Shown: positions 27,584 through 40,326, counted from the first letter of the stretch. The stretch is DNA of 64,000 nt from Tritrichomonas musculus (GCA_039105265.1 JAPFFF010000002.1:3348001-3412000); one strand, 5' to 3'. Numbers and translations: made by a program. Notes: generated by a model not told the origin, from the letters alone.

Positions 27584-29226
27584 CATCTCATATAGAAAGT
27601 CCAGTTATTACAAAGATGCGTGAAAGTGCCGAGGCAGGCGATGTTGTTTCTCAATTCAACCTTGTCATCGCACTTGTTGATGGAACCTATGGTGTAAAGG
27701 ACTATGACGAAGCCTTAAAGTTTGCACTGAAGTACAACCAAAGAAAGGACGCGTTCTCCAATGAGAACAAGACCAACTCAGCCATAATTGAATACTACGC
27801 AGGCCAGTGCTATGCAGAAAAGGAAGACTATGTTTCAGCAAACAGGATTCTCAAGCTAAGTGCTTCTCAAGGATGTCCCGATGCAGCCTTCTTTTTGGCC
27901 GAACTTATGTTTGATGGCAAAATAAAGAACTACAAGAACTTGGAGCTCCAGAACTACTACAAGAGAGCCGCCGATGGAGGCATTGCAGCAGCCGTTAAGA
28001 AGTATGCATACATTGTCTTTTATGGAACACTTACTGGCCGTCCAGACAAAGACGAATGCATTCGTTACATTAAAATCGGATCAGATCAAGGAGACCCCGA
28101 ATTGATGTACAGATGGGCAGTCCGACTTGAGCACGGCCAAGGCGTAGAAAAAGACATACCTCAAGCAATGAACTTGATGAAATTGGCAGGTGAAAAGGGC
28201 TACACTCCCGCCATGGTTGATTACGGACTTCATCTCTTGAATGGAATCAATGTACCACAGAATGAAACCGAAGCCAAAGTTAGGTTCCAAACAGCAGCGG
28301 CCAAGAATGATTCATGGGGACAGCTCTACTATTACATCATGTGCAGGAACACATCGCTTTCCGATACAATGAACACTGATGACAACATTGAAGAGAACTT
28401 AACAAATAGCTTGAATTCAAATGAAGTTCCTGAAGCCTGGTCTGTTTATGGACGTGAACTTATAGATAATGGAAACATTGATGATGCTTTGCCTTCTCTT
28501 TTCTTTGCAGCTGCCAATGGCTCAATTAATTCATTCATAGGTCTCGGCGAGCTTTGCGAAGAGAACCCACAATACGGCGATCCTAAATACTACTTCGAGA
28601 TCGCATCCAATCTTTGCCATTGCTTGGACGTTTGCGGCTTCATATCTCCAATTAAGTACAAAGTTTTCCACTGTTACAATTGCAACATAAACTGCTGCGA
28701 AGGCTGCGCCAAGCATTGCCATGATGGCCACGATATAAAAGAGATCGATGAAGGCCAAGTTGGCTTCAAATGCGAATGCGGAAAAGATGGCTTCAAAGGA
28801 AAATGCTCTGGAGAATTCATTGGCGAGACTCCTGCTCTTCAACATGTTTATCAATGCGCAACTTGCTGCATTAAAGATGACACCAAGTACATTTGCAAGA
28901 GCTGCGCTGAAAACTGCCACAAAGATCATCAAGTTATTGATTGCGGAGTCCAACGTGAGTTCTGCAGTTGCGGAATGCACAAGCTTCCTTACAACTTCAA
29001 CTGCCACTTGCTTAAGTTCAACCAGGTCGAAAACGGTTGCTCAACTGACCACCTTAAGCAACGTTGGTTCCAGTGCGTCTCTTGCGGCCTTTACGGATCT
29101 GACGAGGCTGGAATCTGCCAGAAATGCTCAACCGTTTGCCACGACACTCACAGAATTCTTGATCGTGGCGTTAAGGAGGCAACTTGCTGCTGCAGGAATG
29201 CAAACTGCTTCTTGCAAACTGACTAA
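26503..29226 (+). CDS. TKL-like protein kinase with Sel1 repeats and three UBR boxes
   Basis: The product has 907 residues from MDPICEKYRV (26503); an upstream ATG at 26440 adds a Phe-rich stretch. Kinase, residues about 20-275: Gly loop SGYGSV, Lys in CVLKK, HRDIKPGN at 142-149, DFG at 162-164, and MAPE. All catalytic residues are present, so it should be active. A Pro-Glu repeat (about 327-360) links to Sel1-type helical repeats (about 365-690). From residue 703 three zinc modules of UBR-box type follow (CEGCAKHCHDGHD, CKSCAENCHKDHQ, CQKCSTVCHDTHR, each with a CxCG or similar end). UBR boxes bind N-degrons in E3 ligases, so a link from degron recognition to phosphorylation is suggested. Confidence 0.85.
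27481..27586 (+). repeat. hexanucleotide Pro-Glu repeat in kinase linker
   Basis: About 17 units of a six-base GARCCM repeat encode alternating Pro and Glu. It links the kinase to the Sel1 region as a stiff acidic spacer and is prone to length change. Confidence 0.9.
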
Positions 29227-29410
29227 AAAATAAAATGAAATACTTGCTATTCAAGTATTTCATTAAATAAGCTTATCCCATTTGGCTTGAAAATTTATTT
29301 TATTTTTTTTTTTTTTAAAAAAAAAGTTTATTATTATTATTATTATTTAAGTTTTCTTTTCTTTTCTTTTTTTTAGAATATGTTAATCTTTTTTATCTTG
29401 TGATTGATTA
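29227..29410. other. 3-prime flank of kinase gene
   Basis: The stop is followed at once by TAAA-type sequence, the usual trichomonad polyadenylation signal. A hairpin-like AAGTATTTCATT / AATGAAATACTT pair lies at about 29233-29263, then A/T runs and a TTA triplet run. Confidence 0.5.
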
Positions 29411-29601
29411 CTTGTTTTGAAATATGTAACAATTGGATGATAATGTATTAAATAATTCGAATTTTATTATTTCAAATAAGTTGCTATTTAATGAGATTAC
29501 AACTTGTTTTAAAGTTATTTTGTTTAAATAAACTACTATATATTTGCCATGATTTTTGGACTACGCCCAAAAAACCCGTCAAATACACATAATTTTCTAG
29601 G
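29411..29601 (+). repeat. 191-bp direct repeat, left copy
   Basis: Starts CTTGTTTTGAAATATG and ends ACATAATTTTCTAGG. It differs from the right copy at three positions. It contains an imperfect palindrome around AATAATTCGAATTTTATTATT and a small GC-richer word GACTACGCCC. No coding capacity. Confidence 0.97.
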
Positions 29602-29874
29602 TTTCAAATTTTAAACGGACATGAGTTATCCTCTTGGACTAAATTATCATGTCCTTATTCAATTTCTTGTTTTTTTTTATGTCCTCAGCCATTACATATA
29701 GGGCGTTATACTGAGATCATAGGTAAGAGATAGTGAACTTAATTGAGAGAAATAATTAATTAATTAATTTTTTGAGAGGAAGTACGATAATAACTTTTTG
29801 AGAGGAAGAGGAATAAATACAACTTTTTGAGAGTAAAAAAGAAATATTTAAATATAATCAAAAATAAGAAACAA
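29602..29874. other. leader of the giant gene with repeated CTTTTTGAGAG box
   Basis: TTTTTGAGAGGAAG at about 29769, CTTTTTGAGAGGAAG at about 29794 and CTTTTTGAGAG at about 29823 occur at 26-29 base spacing just before the ATG at 29875. They may be promoter elements of the insertion. No gene seen here. Confidence 0.55.
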
Positions 29875-32800
29875 ATGACTGAAAATGAAGGATATGAACA
29901 AAATCAAGAATCAATTGAACAATTAGTAGATGATGTAAATCAACAACAAAATCAACAAGAAGCAGAACCAGAAAATTTAAATCCTTTTAATTGGGAAGAA
30001 ATCAATTATGTAACTTGTCAATTTTTTGATTTAGTGTTAGGTTTCATATCAACTGATCAAGTAGCTGAATTTGAATTTCTTCAAAATTTTGTTAGAGATA
30101 ATGGAAAGATTTCCCAACCAGATTTAAAATTTATCAGAATTTGGTATTTAAAACATCCAGAACAAATTCGTGAGGAATGTAATGATATTATTTATTATTT
30201 ATTGATGTTAATAGAATGTGTTGTTTGTAATGGTTGTCGACCAGGAGAAACAAGTGAAAGAACAGAACAATTCGCAAAAGATACTTGGATAAATGCAAAA
30301 AACACAAATCAAAAAATTGTAGACATAATAATTAAATTAAAAGATGATAAGATTGAAGAAATAATGGATTATTTTCCATATTTTCCTTTTTCTGATTGGT
30401 CATATGAAACAAATATTTATGAGCTTTTTTTACACAGAAATTGAAGCAAGGGTTTGGTATGAAATGGTACAACATGTTTATCATTTTCAGGAACCTTACC
30501 TTTATAATTTTCATGATTGGATACATAATGTTATTAAAAATAATAATAAGTTTCCAGATAAAATCTATAATGGTCATACATATAGTTTTGTTTATTTAAA
30601 TGCTTTCTTAGAAGTTAATCCTGAGCTTCAAAAACTAGATTTAAATAAATTAATTCCGTTCGTAAAAGATGAAGCATTAATTAATGCTTGTACATATATA
30701 AATTCTCTAATAAAGACAAGTATTTCAGATGAATTAGGAAATACAGTACCACTTGTTGTTAACGAAATGATGCACGTTAGGCCAGAAGATTTTTATTTGA
30801 ATCAACAATTACTTGAAGATTTTGATAAATTAAAAAAAGAAATTGAAAGTTTAAGTCAAGTCATACAAAATATTGAATATTTAATATCAGAAGTATGTAT
30901 TGGAATGTATGGAGATGGTTTTTACTGGTTTAATCCAGTTGAAGCACATAAAAGAATTGTGAATTGGGCAAATTTATTTGCAGAAAAAAATATAAAGGAT
31001 TTCTCTCATATCTATAATAAAGATATTTTTCCAGAGAATAACAGAAAATTGATGAATGTTGCAAAAACTGTTATCGAAAAGGAAAAACAATGGGAAGAAA
31101 TAAGAGCAAAAGAAAAAAAAGATAGAGAAAATGAACAAAATCAAAGTTCTGCAAAAAATAAATGTCTGAATTTAATAGGGACAAAATATGATTTAACAGG
31201 TACACAGAAAAATATTGCAATGATGGAAGCTGATTTGACAGAAAGGAGAGATCAAGTAATTAAAAACAATCCTAACATTTCAATATATCTTGTTTATCAA
31301 AAAATAATTATTGATTTATTAAATGAAATTGAAGCACTTAATTCACAATTAGGGCAACAATTAAAAGAAGAAGATATTAAGAAAAAATTGTTTTTTGAAA
31401 TTGAGGTACAAAAGTGGACATATTGGTATTTCTTAGTTAAACAATTAGATTGGAATGAAGATGAATTTAAAAAGAAATGTTTATTTAATCAAACAATTAA
31501 TCCTGAATCTCCAGCTTGTTTACAAGCAATTGTTGATCAAATAGATTATAAAACAAATGCAGTAGAACGTTTTTTAGCATATTGAGGTGAAGCTGCAATG
31601 TATGATTTTGAACATGCTCTTTATGAGTCAGAGAAAGGATTTAATTTTGAACAATTTGTACAATACTTTCGTGGAAGGTTTAGTTATTATATTAGTCAAT
31701 CAATAGATCATGATTATACAAAAATTGAATTTGAAAAAGCATTAAGTTTATATCAAAAAAACCAATGGAAAGGAAAGCCAGATAATATATTAACTCCAAA
31801 AGAATTAGAAAAGAGAAATGAGGAAAGAAATTTTCTCCATTTTATGTCAGCAGCAAAACAAGCAATTCAATTTAAATGGAAAGCATTATCAGAGTTAACA
31901 AACTATATTTCTGCAAATCCAAATATTCAAAATATAAATTTTAGTCAATTTTTGCTTGAAAGAATGAGTAAATATCAGGAAGAAAAAGCAATAAATGATA
32001 TCAAACAAGAAGAAGAATGGTTTCAAGAAGATGAAGAAACAAAAGCTGCTGCAAAACAAATATTAATTCAACAAATAGATGAGATAGAAAATGCACCAGA
32101 ATTTGATGAAAATTCATTAGAAAATGAGCAGGAACAACAGAACCAAAATAATAATTATAATGATTCTTTAGTTGAACAGATAACAAATATGAAAATCTTT
32201 TGGCAAGATTATGTAAATAGAGTGAATTCACAACTTCCATCATCATTATTACAAATCAGATTTTCAGACCTTGGAATAATAAAAGAATTAAATGAACTAA
32301 AAAAACAACTTACGACAAATGTAAGATTACCAAAATCGAATCAAGAATGGTCACAAATTTTAGCAAGTAAAGAAGCAGGATATTATCATAATATTAAATT
32401 AATTATAGCTTTTACATATTATAAATGGAAAAATGGAGTTCCACCATCAGATATAGAAGAAGAGTTAGCAAAAAGCAATTGGGGAACTAATGATAATGAA
32501 ACAATTCAAGCTATTATTCAAAAATGGAATGAAGATGTTGAAGGAATAGAAGGTCAAATGACAGAACAGTATGCACATCAATTTATGACGGCTGAACCAA
32601 ATATGAATGAAGAAGAATGGCAACAACAAAGAATTCAACAAAATCCAACAGTATCTGCAATAAATGAGAATATTCAAAGAGTTAATATTCAACAAGCATT
32701 TGAGGATGAATATCATAAATATTATCATCTTGTTGATCATAAATTACAAACTGCTTTACAAAAATTAGGATTTACTGTAGAGAATATTCAAAATATAGCA

Positions 32801-35800
32801 AAGGACTTATATCCTCCAGATATTAATCAATATATAACTCAACAAAATCAAGATTGTAAATCAAATTTGAAAGCAAAATGGGAAGATCCTCAGTTTCAAC
32901 AAGGGTTAACAGCTTTCATTCAACAATGGGAAATGAATTACCAAAAAAGATTAAGAATTATTCAACAGTTATTAGATCTTCGAATGAGAATTAATGATAT
33001 TGATCAAAATACTTTTCAAGCTACAAAAACGGCTTATGAGAATAGATATTTAAATAATAATAATATAGCTAATAAAGAATTAGATACAGATTTATTTGGA
33101 GAAGTACAACACTTTGAAACATTAAGAATTGCAAAAGAAACTGAAACACAAAAACAGAGATTTGCTGCTCAATATGCGGCTGCTGGATTAAATGTTGATT
33201 CTAAGGAATTAGATAAAATAGCATTAGAATATATCAATTCTGATAATAAACAAGAATTAGCAGCTATTATAGAAGGTAATATTCATAGACAGAAACAAAC
33301 AAAAGATAATGATGAAATCACTACGTTTACAAATAATCTGAAACCTGTAATTGATCAAATAAATGAAATCAATAGATGGATTCCAAATACTCAAAAAGTT
33401 AATTTAACCAAAATATTGAAAGAAATTCAAAAAGAACAACAAACAAATCCAGCAGGAGTTGCACAAAAAATAAAAGATATCACAGATGAGCTTCATGTAA
33501 TACATGCAAATTCTTGTGATTCTCAATATTTACATCATTGGAATGAGATTAATAGAACATTAACACAATGTGGAAGATTGGGAGAATATAATAAGAAAAC
33601 AGATCAAATTATGTCAACTATTTATCCAAATAATTTAAAGTCAACAACAAATGCTCATACAAATTTCACAAGTTGGCAAGCAGAATGGCAAACGAATGAA
33701 GTTACAATAGCGACACTCAAAAATGAAGTCGTAAATGTTATTCAAAGTCAAAATCTACCTAATTTCTCAAGAGAAGATGTTGAAACTGATATTCATCAAA
33801 AGAATATCGAACAATATCTAGATCAAAAACAAGTAATGGAAAGTTTAAATCAAAGATGAAAAGATGAAAAGAAAAAGAAAGACGAAATAGAAAGTCAAAG
33901 AAGATTAACAGAATTACAGCGATCATATCAAAATGCTTTTGGAGCAGAATATAGAGAAGAAAATTGGAATACATTAGTTAATGCTCAAAATGTATCAATA
34001 GAAAAGAAAATAGAAAATATAACAAGGACAATAGAACAAAAAAATAGTCAAAAAGGTGATATCGAAACAAATTGTTTTAATCTCATAAAGGAAATGTGTA
34101 CGAGTGCTTTTGATGATTATGTTGATGATCAATATAGAGATTTAGTCTATCATAATTTGAATTTACATTATACTTATGCCAATGATCCACCACAACAATT
34201 CTATCAAATTCTAAATGAACATAAATCATTAATGAAATTAATTGGAAAGACATATCAAAAATGGAATAAATTCGATATATTAAATACTCATTTAGGTTTT
34301 TATAGATTTCAAGTAAATGGTTTTGATTTTAATTCTTTATATGAAGAATCTAAATTATGGGAACAAAGATATCGACTATTTTTATATTCACCATTAGCTT
34401 TAAAAGCTGCATTAAGTAGTGGTGATATAACAAAACAAAATGAAAATGTTAGTATTCAATTAGCAAGTTTTGATGAGAAAAGAACTAGATTAGAAAATAA
34501 TCAAAATTTTATGAATCAATATCGACAATATTCAAGAAATATGAATGAGGAAGATAAAGAAATTTTCTTATGTGAATTAGTTGGTCATTGTGATCAACCT
34601 GAAGATATTCAAGAACATTTACAAGTTAAAAATGATTGGATTCGAAATGGAAATGATTGGTTTGATTGGAATCAACGAATACAATTTGAACAAACAATGA
34701 ATCAAACTTATGGATTAGATAATAGAGCAAGAAGAATTCGAACAGTTTTTAATCAAGTTACACCAGAAGTTAATAGAAAAATTGATGATTTAAAAACAAT
34801 TTTATTAACTAATTATTCTGATAAGTTTACTCCAGTTGATTTAACTCAAATAGAAACAATAGATTTTAAAGATGATGGAAATGGTTTATTATCTTACTTA
34901 GAAGGTGAAAAAATTTATCAAGAATTTTTAACATTAATGCCGCCTAATAAATTTCCACCAACATTTAAACAATATATTGGAAATCAAGATGTTCATACAG
35001 CTTTAACAAATATGAGAAATTTATTTAATCAAAAGAATGGTTTTGCAAAAACAATAATTGGAGATACAGAATTAAAAAGAGCAATAGAGGAATATAATGA
35101 AGTTGTTGATATTAATGATCGATATTCAATAGAAAAAATATTGTATTTAGAAAAACCTACAACTTCGATAGAATTAACTCAAAAATTCCGTCGTATGTTA
35201 CAAGAGAGAGTTAATGGAATAGATAGAGATGATTTATTAGAGAAAACATTAAATGAAATTTGGAGACCATTATTCCCTCAAGATATGTCTGTAGCTTCAA
35301 CTTGGAGAACAGAATGGGAAGGTAATTTTAATGCGATAACTGCAATAAGAAAATTAGCTCGATATTATAAATTTTATTATCAAGTACAACCATGGTTAGA
35401 ATTCAATTTAAAGAAATTTGTTCAAGCAAATAATAATTCAATTGATCAAGCATATAATGTTTTATCATCATTTTATAATACTTTTATTAGTACATACAAT
35501 CAATGGCAAAATAGTACTGCTTTGAAAGGATATTTGAATGAATATAAAAATGAATTTGGAGGTACTATTGAATTAGCAGGTAATTATTTTTTTGGTAAAT
35601 TAAAAGCTGATTTTAATCATGCTTTAGAATTCTTTAAGGCTTATTAAAAAGTTGTTGATCTAGAAAAAGATAAAAAAGGTAGAGTAGAAACAGATATTGT
35701 TTCATTTTTAGAATATGTTTGTAATCCACCTCCTGGAAAAAGTTCAGATGAAATTTTTGCTGAATTTAATACAGAACATACAAATCGTGAAACACAAAAA

Positions 35801-38074
35801 TCAACTTGGAATCAAAATAGTGATTTTCGAAATATTTCAAACATCTTATCTAGATTAGATAATGATCATCAAATAAGTTTAACTTATGATATAACTTGGG
35901 ATAAAGATAAAATGTATAAAGATTATTTAATACCAATTGCAGAAAAATATTATCATCAATTTGTTGGAAAAAGTTTTCATTCAAGACCTAATCAAGATTT
36001 ATCAAATGTTCAAACTAAATATCAAACAATCATTCAAGAAGCAGATAAAATAAGGGTTAAAAATGAAGATTGGGATGTAACTAATGTTCAATCAACTTTA
36101 AATAATTATCAAGATCAAGGTTTAATAAATACAAATATTAGTTATAAAGAACTTAAAAATAAATATGAAAATCCTCAAGATGCTATAAAATTCTTAGAAA
36201 TCGAAAAATTAAAGAAAGAAATATTAGTTAAAATTGGTCAACCTTTTGAAACTGAATTACCAACAGATAATAGTAGTTTTTCAACTTATAATTCATTTCA
36301 AGAAAATCAATTAGATGAGAGATTACATTAATTAAGAAATATTGTTGGAATTTTAAAAGAAGATAGAAGTCAATCATGGGATTCAAGTGTTTTTAGTAAA
36401 GTTTTAGAAAATTATTTAACATATTTTTCTGATGATAAACTTCGAAATACAGCATCAAAATGTCAAATGCAATATAAAAATGATTATAATCGTGCAAAAA
36501 CAGAATTAACATATAAATATAATATAGAACATTATCAAAAGACTTTTCAAGAATCATATTGGGAAGGGAAAGAACAACCAAAAGATATCACATTAGAACA
36601 AATGCAATCTGTTAATAATGATATTGAAATTCTCATGTCAAATTATGATGATTATAAAAGAGATGATGAATTAACCGGAAAAATAACAGAATATAATGCT
36701 TATTCAGGAGAACCAGATCAATCAAAACTATCATTAGTAAAAACATTTAAAAAAGAAAAAGCAAGAGCAAAAGTGTTTTTAGAACATAGTACTTGGTTAG
36801 GTAAAATTAGATCTTTAGGAGGTTCAGAAGAAGCCGAAAATCAACAACCAAACTTACAAGGAATAAATAGATTAAGAGAAATTTATGAAGATAAAACAAA
36901 AGATGATAATTCATTTAATTCTCAAACATTCAAAGATAAATTAGATTATTATAATAACCTTCATATGACAGATAAGAGTGTTAAAGATATGAAAGATTTA
37001 CATAAGACTTATATTGAAGCTGTTACTTTTCTTGATGTTGATAAACTCAAAACTGAATTGGAAGTAGAGTATCGTTTAAACACAGTAGATATAAACAAAA
37101 TGAATGCAAATACAAATGCACAAACATTAGTATTAGAATTAGATACAATAATATCAAATACTACGTCTGATATTGAATTACAACAATTTCATTATATTTT
37201 AAAAAGAGATTTTGAAGCAACTTTAGAATCTCTCAAAGAATTAATAATTCAAGATCAATATAATATTCAAAAACTTTATTTCACAATTTTATCTAAATTA
37301 TGGACTTATAAAACTAAAAAACAAGTACAAATGGGAGAAAAAGAAAGTTTTCAAACAATTAATGAAAGATTATCTAGACAACTTAAATCATATGATGAAC
37401 GAAAAGACAAATTCCAAAGTGATTCAGAATTGAGAGATAGATTAGCGAAAACATATGGTGAAATAAAATTAGAAGATTTATGGACAAAATATATAAATTC
37501 AACAAATTGTGTTGATGATGATTTACAAGAAGCAAAAGTTTATGTTCAAAACTATATCAATAAAAAAACATATTTTGACTTATGTAATGATCTTGGAATA
37601 AAAATTGATGATAAAATTATGGAAGCAAAAACAGAGAAAGAGAAGAATCAATTTTATACTCAACAACAAAAAGAAATAGATGAACTTAAAGAAAAATGGA
37701 ATTATATTGGAAATGAACAAGCAATTAAAAATCAACGTATTCCAGCTAATGAAAGAATTCATTCTTGGATAGCTTTATATAAAAAATATAACGGAGATGA
37801 TAAAAAAGCAGATGAAGAATTAAAATTAGAAAACCGAAAATATAATTTCAATAAAGAATTTGGTTATGAATATACTTCATTAACTAGAAATAATCAAGAA
37901 CAAATAAAATGGTTAGAGAAAGTTGTTGAAGATTATCGAAATTATTATAAAAATAATGATCAATTTATTAAAACTTATAATTTATGGAAAAAAACATTTT
38001 CAACAAGTGAAACAAAAAGAGATGATTTTGTTGATGAATATGGAGATGATGTTGATAAATGTATTAATCAGTAA
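29875..38074 (+). pseudogene. giant Gln/Asn/Glu/Trp-rich protein gene, decayed
   Basis: Nearly 8.2 kb keep one style of coding sequence: Gln, Asn, Glu, Lys, Tyr and Trp rich, helical, AT-ending codons. It begins MTENEGYEQN. It looks broken in about five places, so it is a fossil of what was a very large gene. A degenerate motif recurs at intervals: LYPPDINQY, IYPNNLKS and LFPQDMSV, each followed by KWEDP or EW. No enzyme motif is recognised. Long coiled proteins of this kind could be tape-measure, fibre or cytoskeletal-like; none is shown. It ends where the less AT-rich Polinton B block begins. Confidence 0.6.
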
Positions 38075-38076
38075 GT

Positions 38077-39042
38077 AGTGAGTCAAGTGAATCGATAGAT
38101 ATTCGTGTAGCTACACGTATTGTCTCATTGAGAGCCGCGGACGATACACTGACCAATATATATGATGCATCTATCACATTAATCAGCAGCCAACCTGTGA
38201 ATGATAATATGATTACTTCGGTGAAATATGTGAATGATAATTTTGCTCAGAAAACAGAATTGACCCGTGCTATTGAGCAAGTGAAGAGTGAAATTCCTGA
38301 ACCTGTCGATTTGTCGGGTTATGTGGCAAAAAACGATGGCTCAATAAACATAAACACTACTGAAATCGCTCCTTTTTCTATACTTAATCATAGTAAAGCA
38401 AGTGTGTGTAAAATATATTTTGGCGAAGAAAAGAAAGACTATGATTGTGGAGTTATTAGATTTTATCATTATTCTTCAACCGAAACTAGAATAGGATTAG
38501 GTTTATATATGTCTGATGGTATAATATCGATGTCAAAAGACGCAATATATTTAACTCAACCTACAAATATTAGTAGGGATCTTCATGTTTCTGGCAAAAT
38601 AACATCAAACGGCTCAAATACAATTACTCATTATGCCCCGATAGAAGCGGGCGAAGAAATATCGGACTATAAGATTGGAAAACCAGTATTTTTATCAGGC
38701 CATGTGTACAGAAGAGACCAACAAAAAAATATGTTCGTCAGTTCGACAGCAGAAGACACCACAGACTGTATTTGCTCTGTAATCATAGACGGTTCTTGGA
38801 AGGAATTTGTTGGTGTCATTGTAGAGGTAGATTCAGAAAACGGATGCGTCAAATTCGCTTCACACGGAGACGTTCTTTTTGCTTGCGATGACGCCAATTT
38901 GTATCAAAGAGGAGATGTAATTCTATATGACGGAAGGATTTTGGACGAGGATTTAGGAATGACTTTGAAGATTCAACAAAGTATTGTGGGAACAGTCAGT
39001 GCAAAAATAAACGAACATACATTGGCTATTTTCATGCGCTAA
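38077..39042 (+). CDS. fibre-like Polinton B protein (incomplete)
   Basis: A frame open from the left boundary of the element encodes about 320 residues with no clear initiating ATG. The region TRAIEQVKSEIPEPVDLSGY followed by Asn/Thr-rich beta-prone sequence resembles the shaft-to-head passage of phage or viral fibre proteins. The C-terminal half (GKPVFLSGHVYRRD, VVGVIVEVDS-like strands) looks like a beta-rich receptor or trimerisation domain. Homology is by pattern only. It overlaps the convergent HNH remnant by 11 bases. Confidence 0.5.
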   Translation, partial: SESSESIDIRVATRIVSLRAADDTLTNIYDASITLISSQPVNDNMITSVKYVNDNFAQKTELTRAIEQVKSEIPEPVDLSGYVAKNDGSININTTEIAPFSILNHSKASVCKIYFGEEKKDYDCGVIRFYHYSSTETRIGLGLYMSDGIISMSKDAIYLTQPTNISRDLHVSGKITSNGSNTITHYAPIEAGEEISDYKIGKPVFLSGHVYRRDQQKNMFVSSTAEDTTDCICSVIIDGSWKEFVGVIVEVDSENGCVKFASHGDVLFACDDANLYQRGDVILYDGRILDEDLGMTLKIQQSIVGTVSAKINEHTLAIFMR

Positions 39043-39565
39043 TTAAATCATGCTGCTCCATAAATTTCCTAATAACTAATGAAACATCTTTATGATTTTT
39101 ATCTTTCATTCTAACGGATCGACAACCAGTTTTATTTATATTGATATTTAGTATTCGGTAATTTGAATCATTATCATAGTAAAACACTCCTTCATGGAAA
39201 TAATAATTTTCGAATTCATGGTGTTCTGTTCTTATGTCATAAAAATCTACTTTAATAGATTCATCTGGAATAGAATCAACATATTTCGCTTCTTTATTAT
39301 TGTACGATGTTTTATTACCATTATTAATGGAACAGGTCGCCCATCTTAAATTTTCCAAATGATTATTATCACGATGTTTGTCTTTATGGTCTATTTGAGT
39401 TTTATGTTCTGGGTCGTCATTTGGAAGAAACTGTTCGGCTATTAATCGATGCTTGTTATAAGAGCGTCCATTTAATGATACTCTGACATATCCATTACCA
39501 CGATTTCCTTCTTTGACGATATAATGGTCTGATTTTCTACGAATTGTGAATGGATATTGGTTCAA
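39032..39565 (-). pseudogene. HNH endonuclease remnant of Polinton B
   Basis: The HNH core QIDHKDKHRDNNHLENLRWA and the preceding YPFTIRRKSDHYIVK stretch match the HNH protein of Polinton A closely. A C-terminal extension of about 90 residues (YNNKEAKYVDSIPDE...) is extra and may be a specificity domain. It looks broken. Two unrelated Polintons sharing this gene point to a passenger homing endonuclease. Confidence 0.7.
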
Positions 39566-39643
39566 TATTAGAAATCTTTAAGAGGGACAAATTCTATTGT
39601 TGCCATTTGCGTTGAGGATAAAAAAATATTATGTATGAAAGTT

Positions 39644-40216
39644 TCAGCAACATATTTTCATACTCACGCCATATTTTATGAACTGTGAGTAGATGTCATT
39701 GTAGGCATATTTCATGTCTTCTGTCTTGTTGTTTTTCGTTATGAGAATCTTCGAAATATATATCAATTTATTGGAGGAACAAGAATTATGGCGAGATATG
39801 CAGCCACAACAGGAATTACAGGCAATATCTTCGTCCAATACTAATTCGACTTTATCTGCGTCGGTCAAGAGTTTAATCATATTCATGAGAGATGTGGTAT
39901 TACAAACGAGATAAGCATTCACTTTTAGTGGATTGTCCTCATAGACAGAAACGAGCATTTCAAGAAATTTATTTTTTTGCTCAAGGGAGTCAAGCTGATT
40001 GTAGTTCTTTAAATCAGATAGCGAATTGGAATGAGAGACTGTTTTTGAGGTGTTAAGTTGAGGGACATTGGGGTACGGCAAATCCTTTGTCCTAGGGTGA
40101 TTCCTATCACCGTAATTAATCTGTATATTGGTATTCTGTTCTTGCGAAATTGATGTATTGTTCTTGCTTTTTGCTTCTGATGACAGTATACGAGCTTGTC
40201 GGAGAGTTCCAGACAT
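39644..40216 (-). CDS. Cys-rich Polinton protein, homologue of 1179-1703
   Basis: The product has 190 residues from MSGTLRQARI. It has a disordered Ser/Asn N-terminus. The C-terminal 100 residues carry VELVLDEDIACNSCCGC and ISKILITKNN and end in SMKICC. Alignment by eye to the Polinton A protein covers the whole second half, including acidic strand, Cys cluster and C-terminal Cys. Function unknown. Confidence 0.65.
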   Translation of the reverse strand: MSGTLRQARILSSEAKSKNNTSISQEQNTNIQINYGDRNHPRTKDLPYPNVPQLNTSKTVSHSNSLSDLKNYNQLDSLEQKNKFLEMLVSVYEDNPLKVNAYLVCNTTSLMNMIKLLTDADKVELVLDEDIACNSCCGCISRHNSCSSNKLIYISKILITKNNKTEDMKYAYNDIYSQFIKYGVSMKICC

Positions 40217-40326
40217 TATTTGAATAACAAAAAATTTTCAGGAGTAAAGATTGCTAACAGCTCTATTTAACAGATTTCTTACCTTCATATCTCTGTCATA
40301 TTTTCGTTGAATCTTTTCTCTTTTTG

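Noticed and set aside
28531-29233. 158- and 161-residue Ala-rich frames over the UBR-box region
   Set aside because: Both are shadows of the Cys-rich coding strand in other frames; composition follows from the TGC/GC-rich codons of the real gene.
29411-29601. LTR of a retroelement
   Set aside because: No TG..CA ends, no primer-binding site, no gag, reverse transcriptase or RNase H between the copies, and no short target duplication.
29875-38074. Stop-codon reassignment or programmed read-through to explain the long interrupted frame
   Set aside because: Host genes in the same window end normally on TAA and TGA, so decay is the simpler reading.
38104-38117. Perfect palindrome CGTGTAGCTACACG as a regulatory or att site
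   Set aside because: It falls inside the open fibre-like frame and no partner site was found; chance is adequate.
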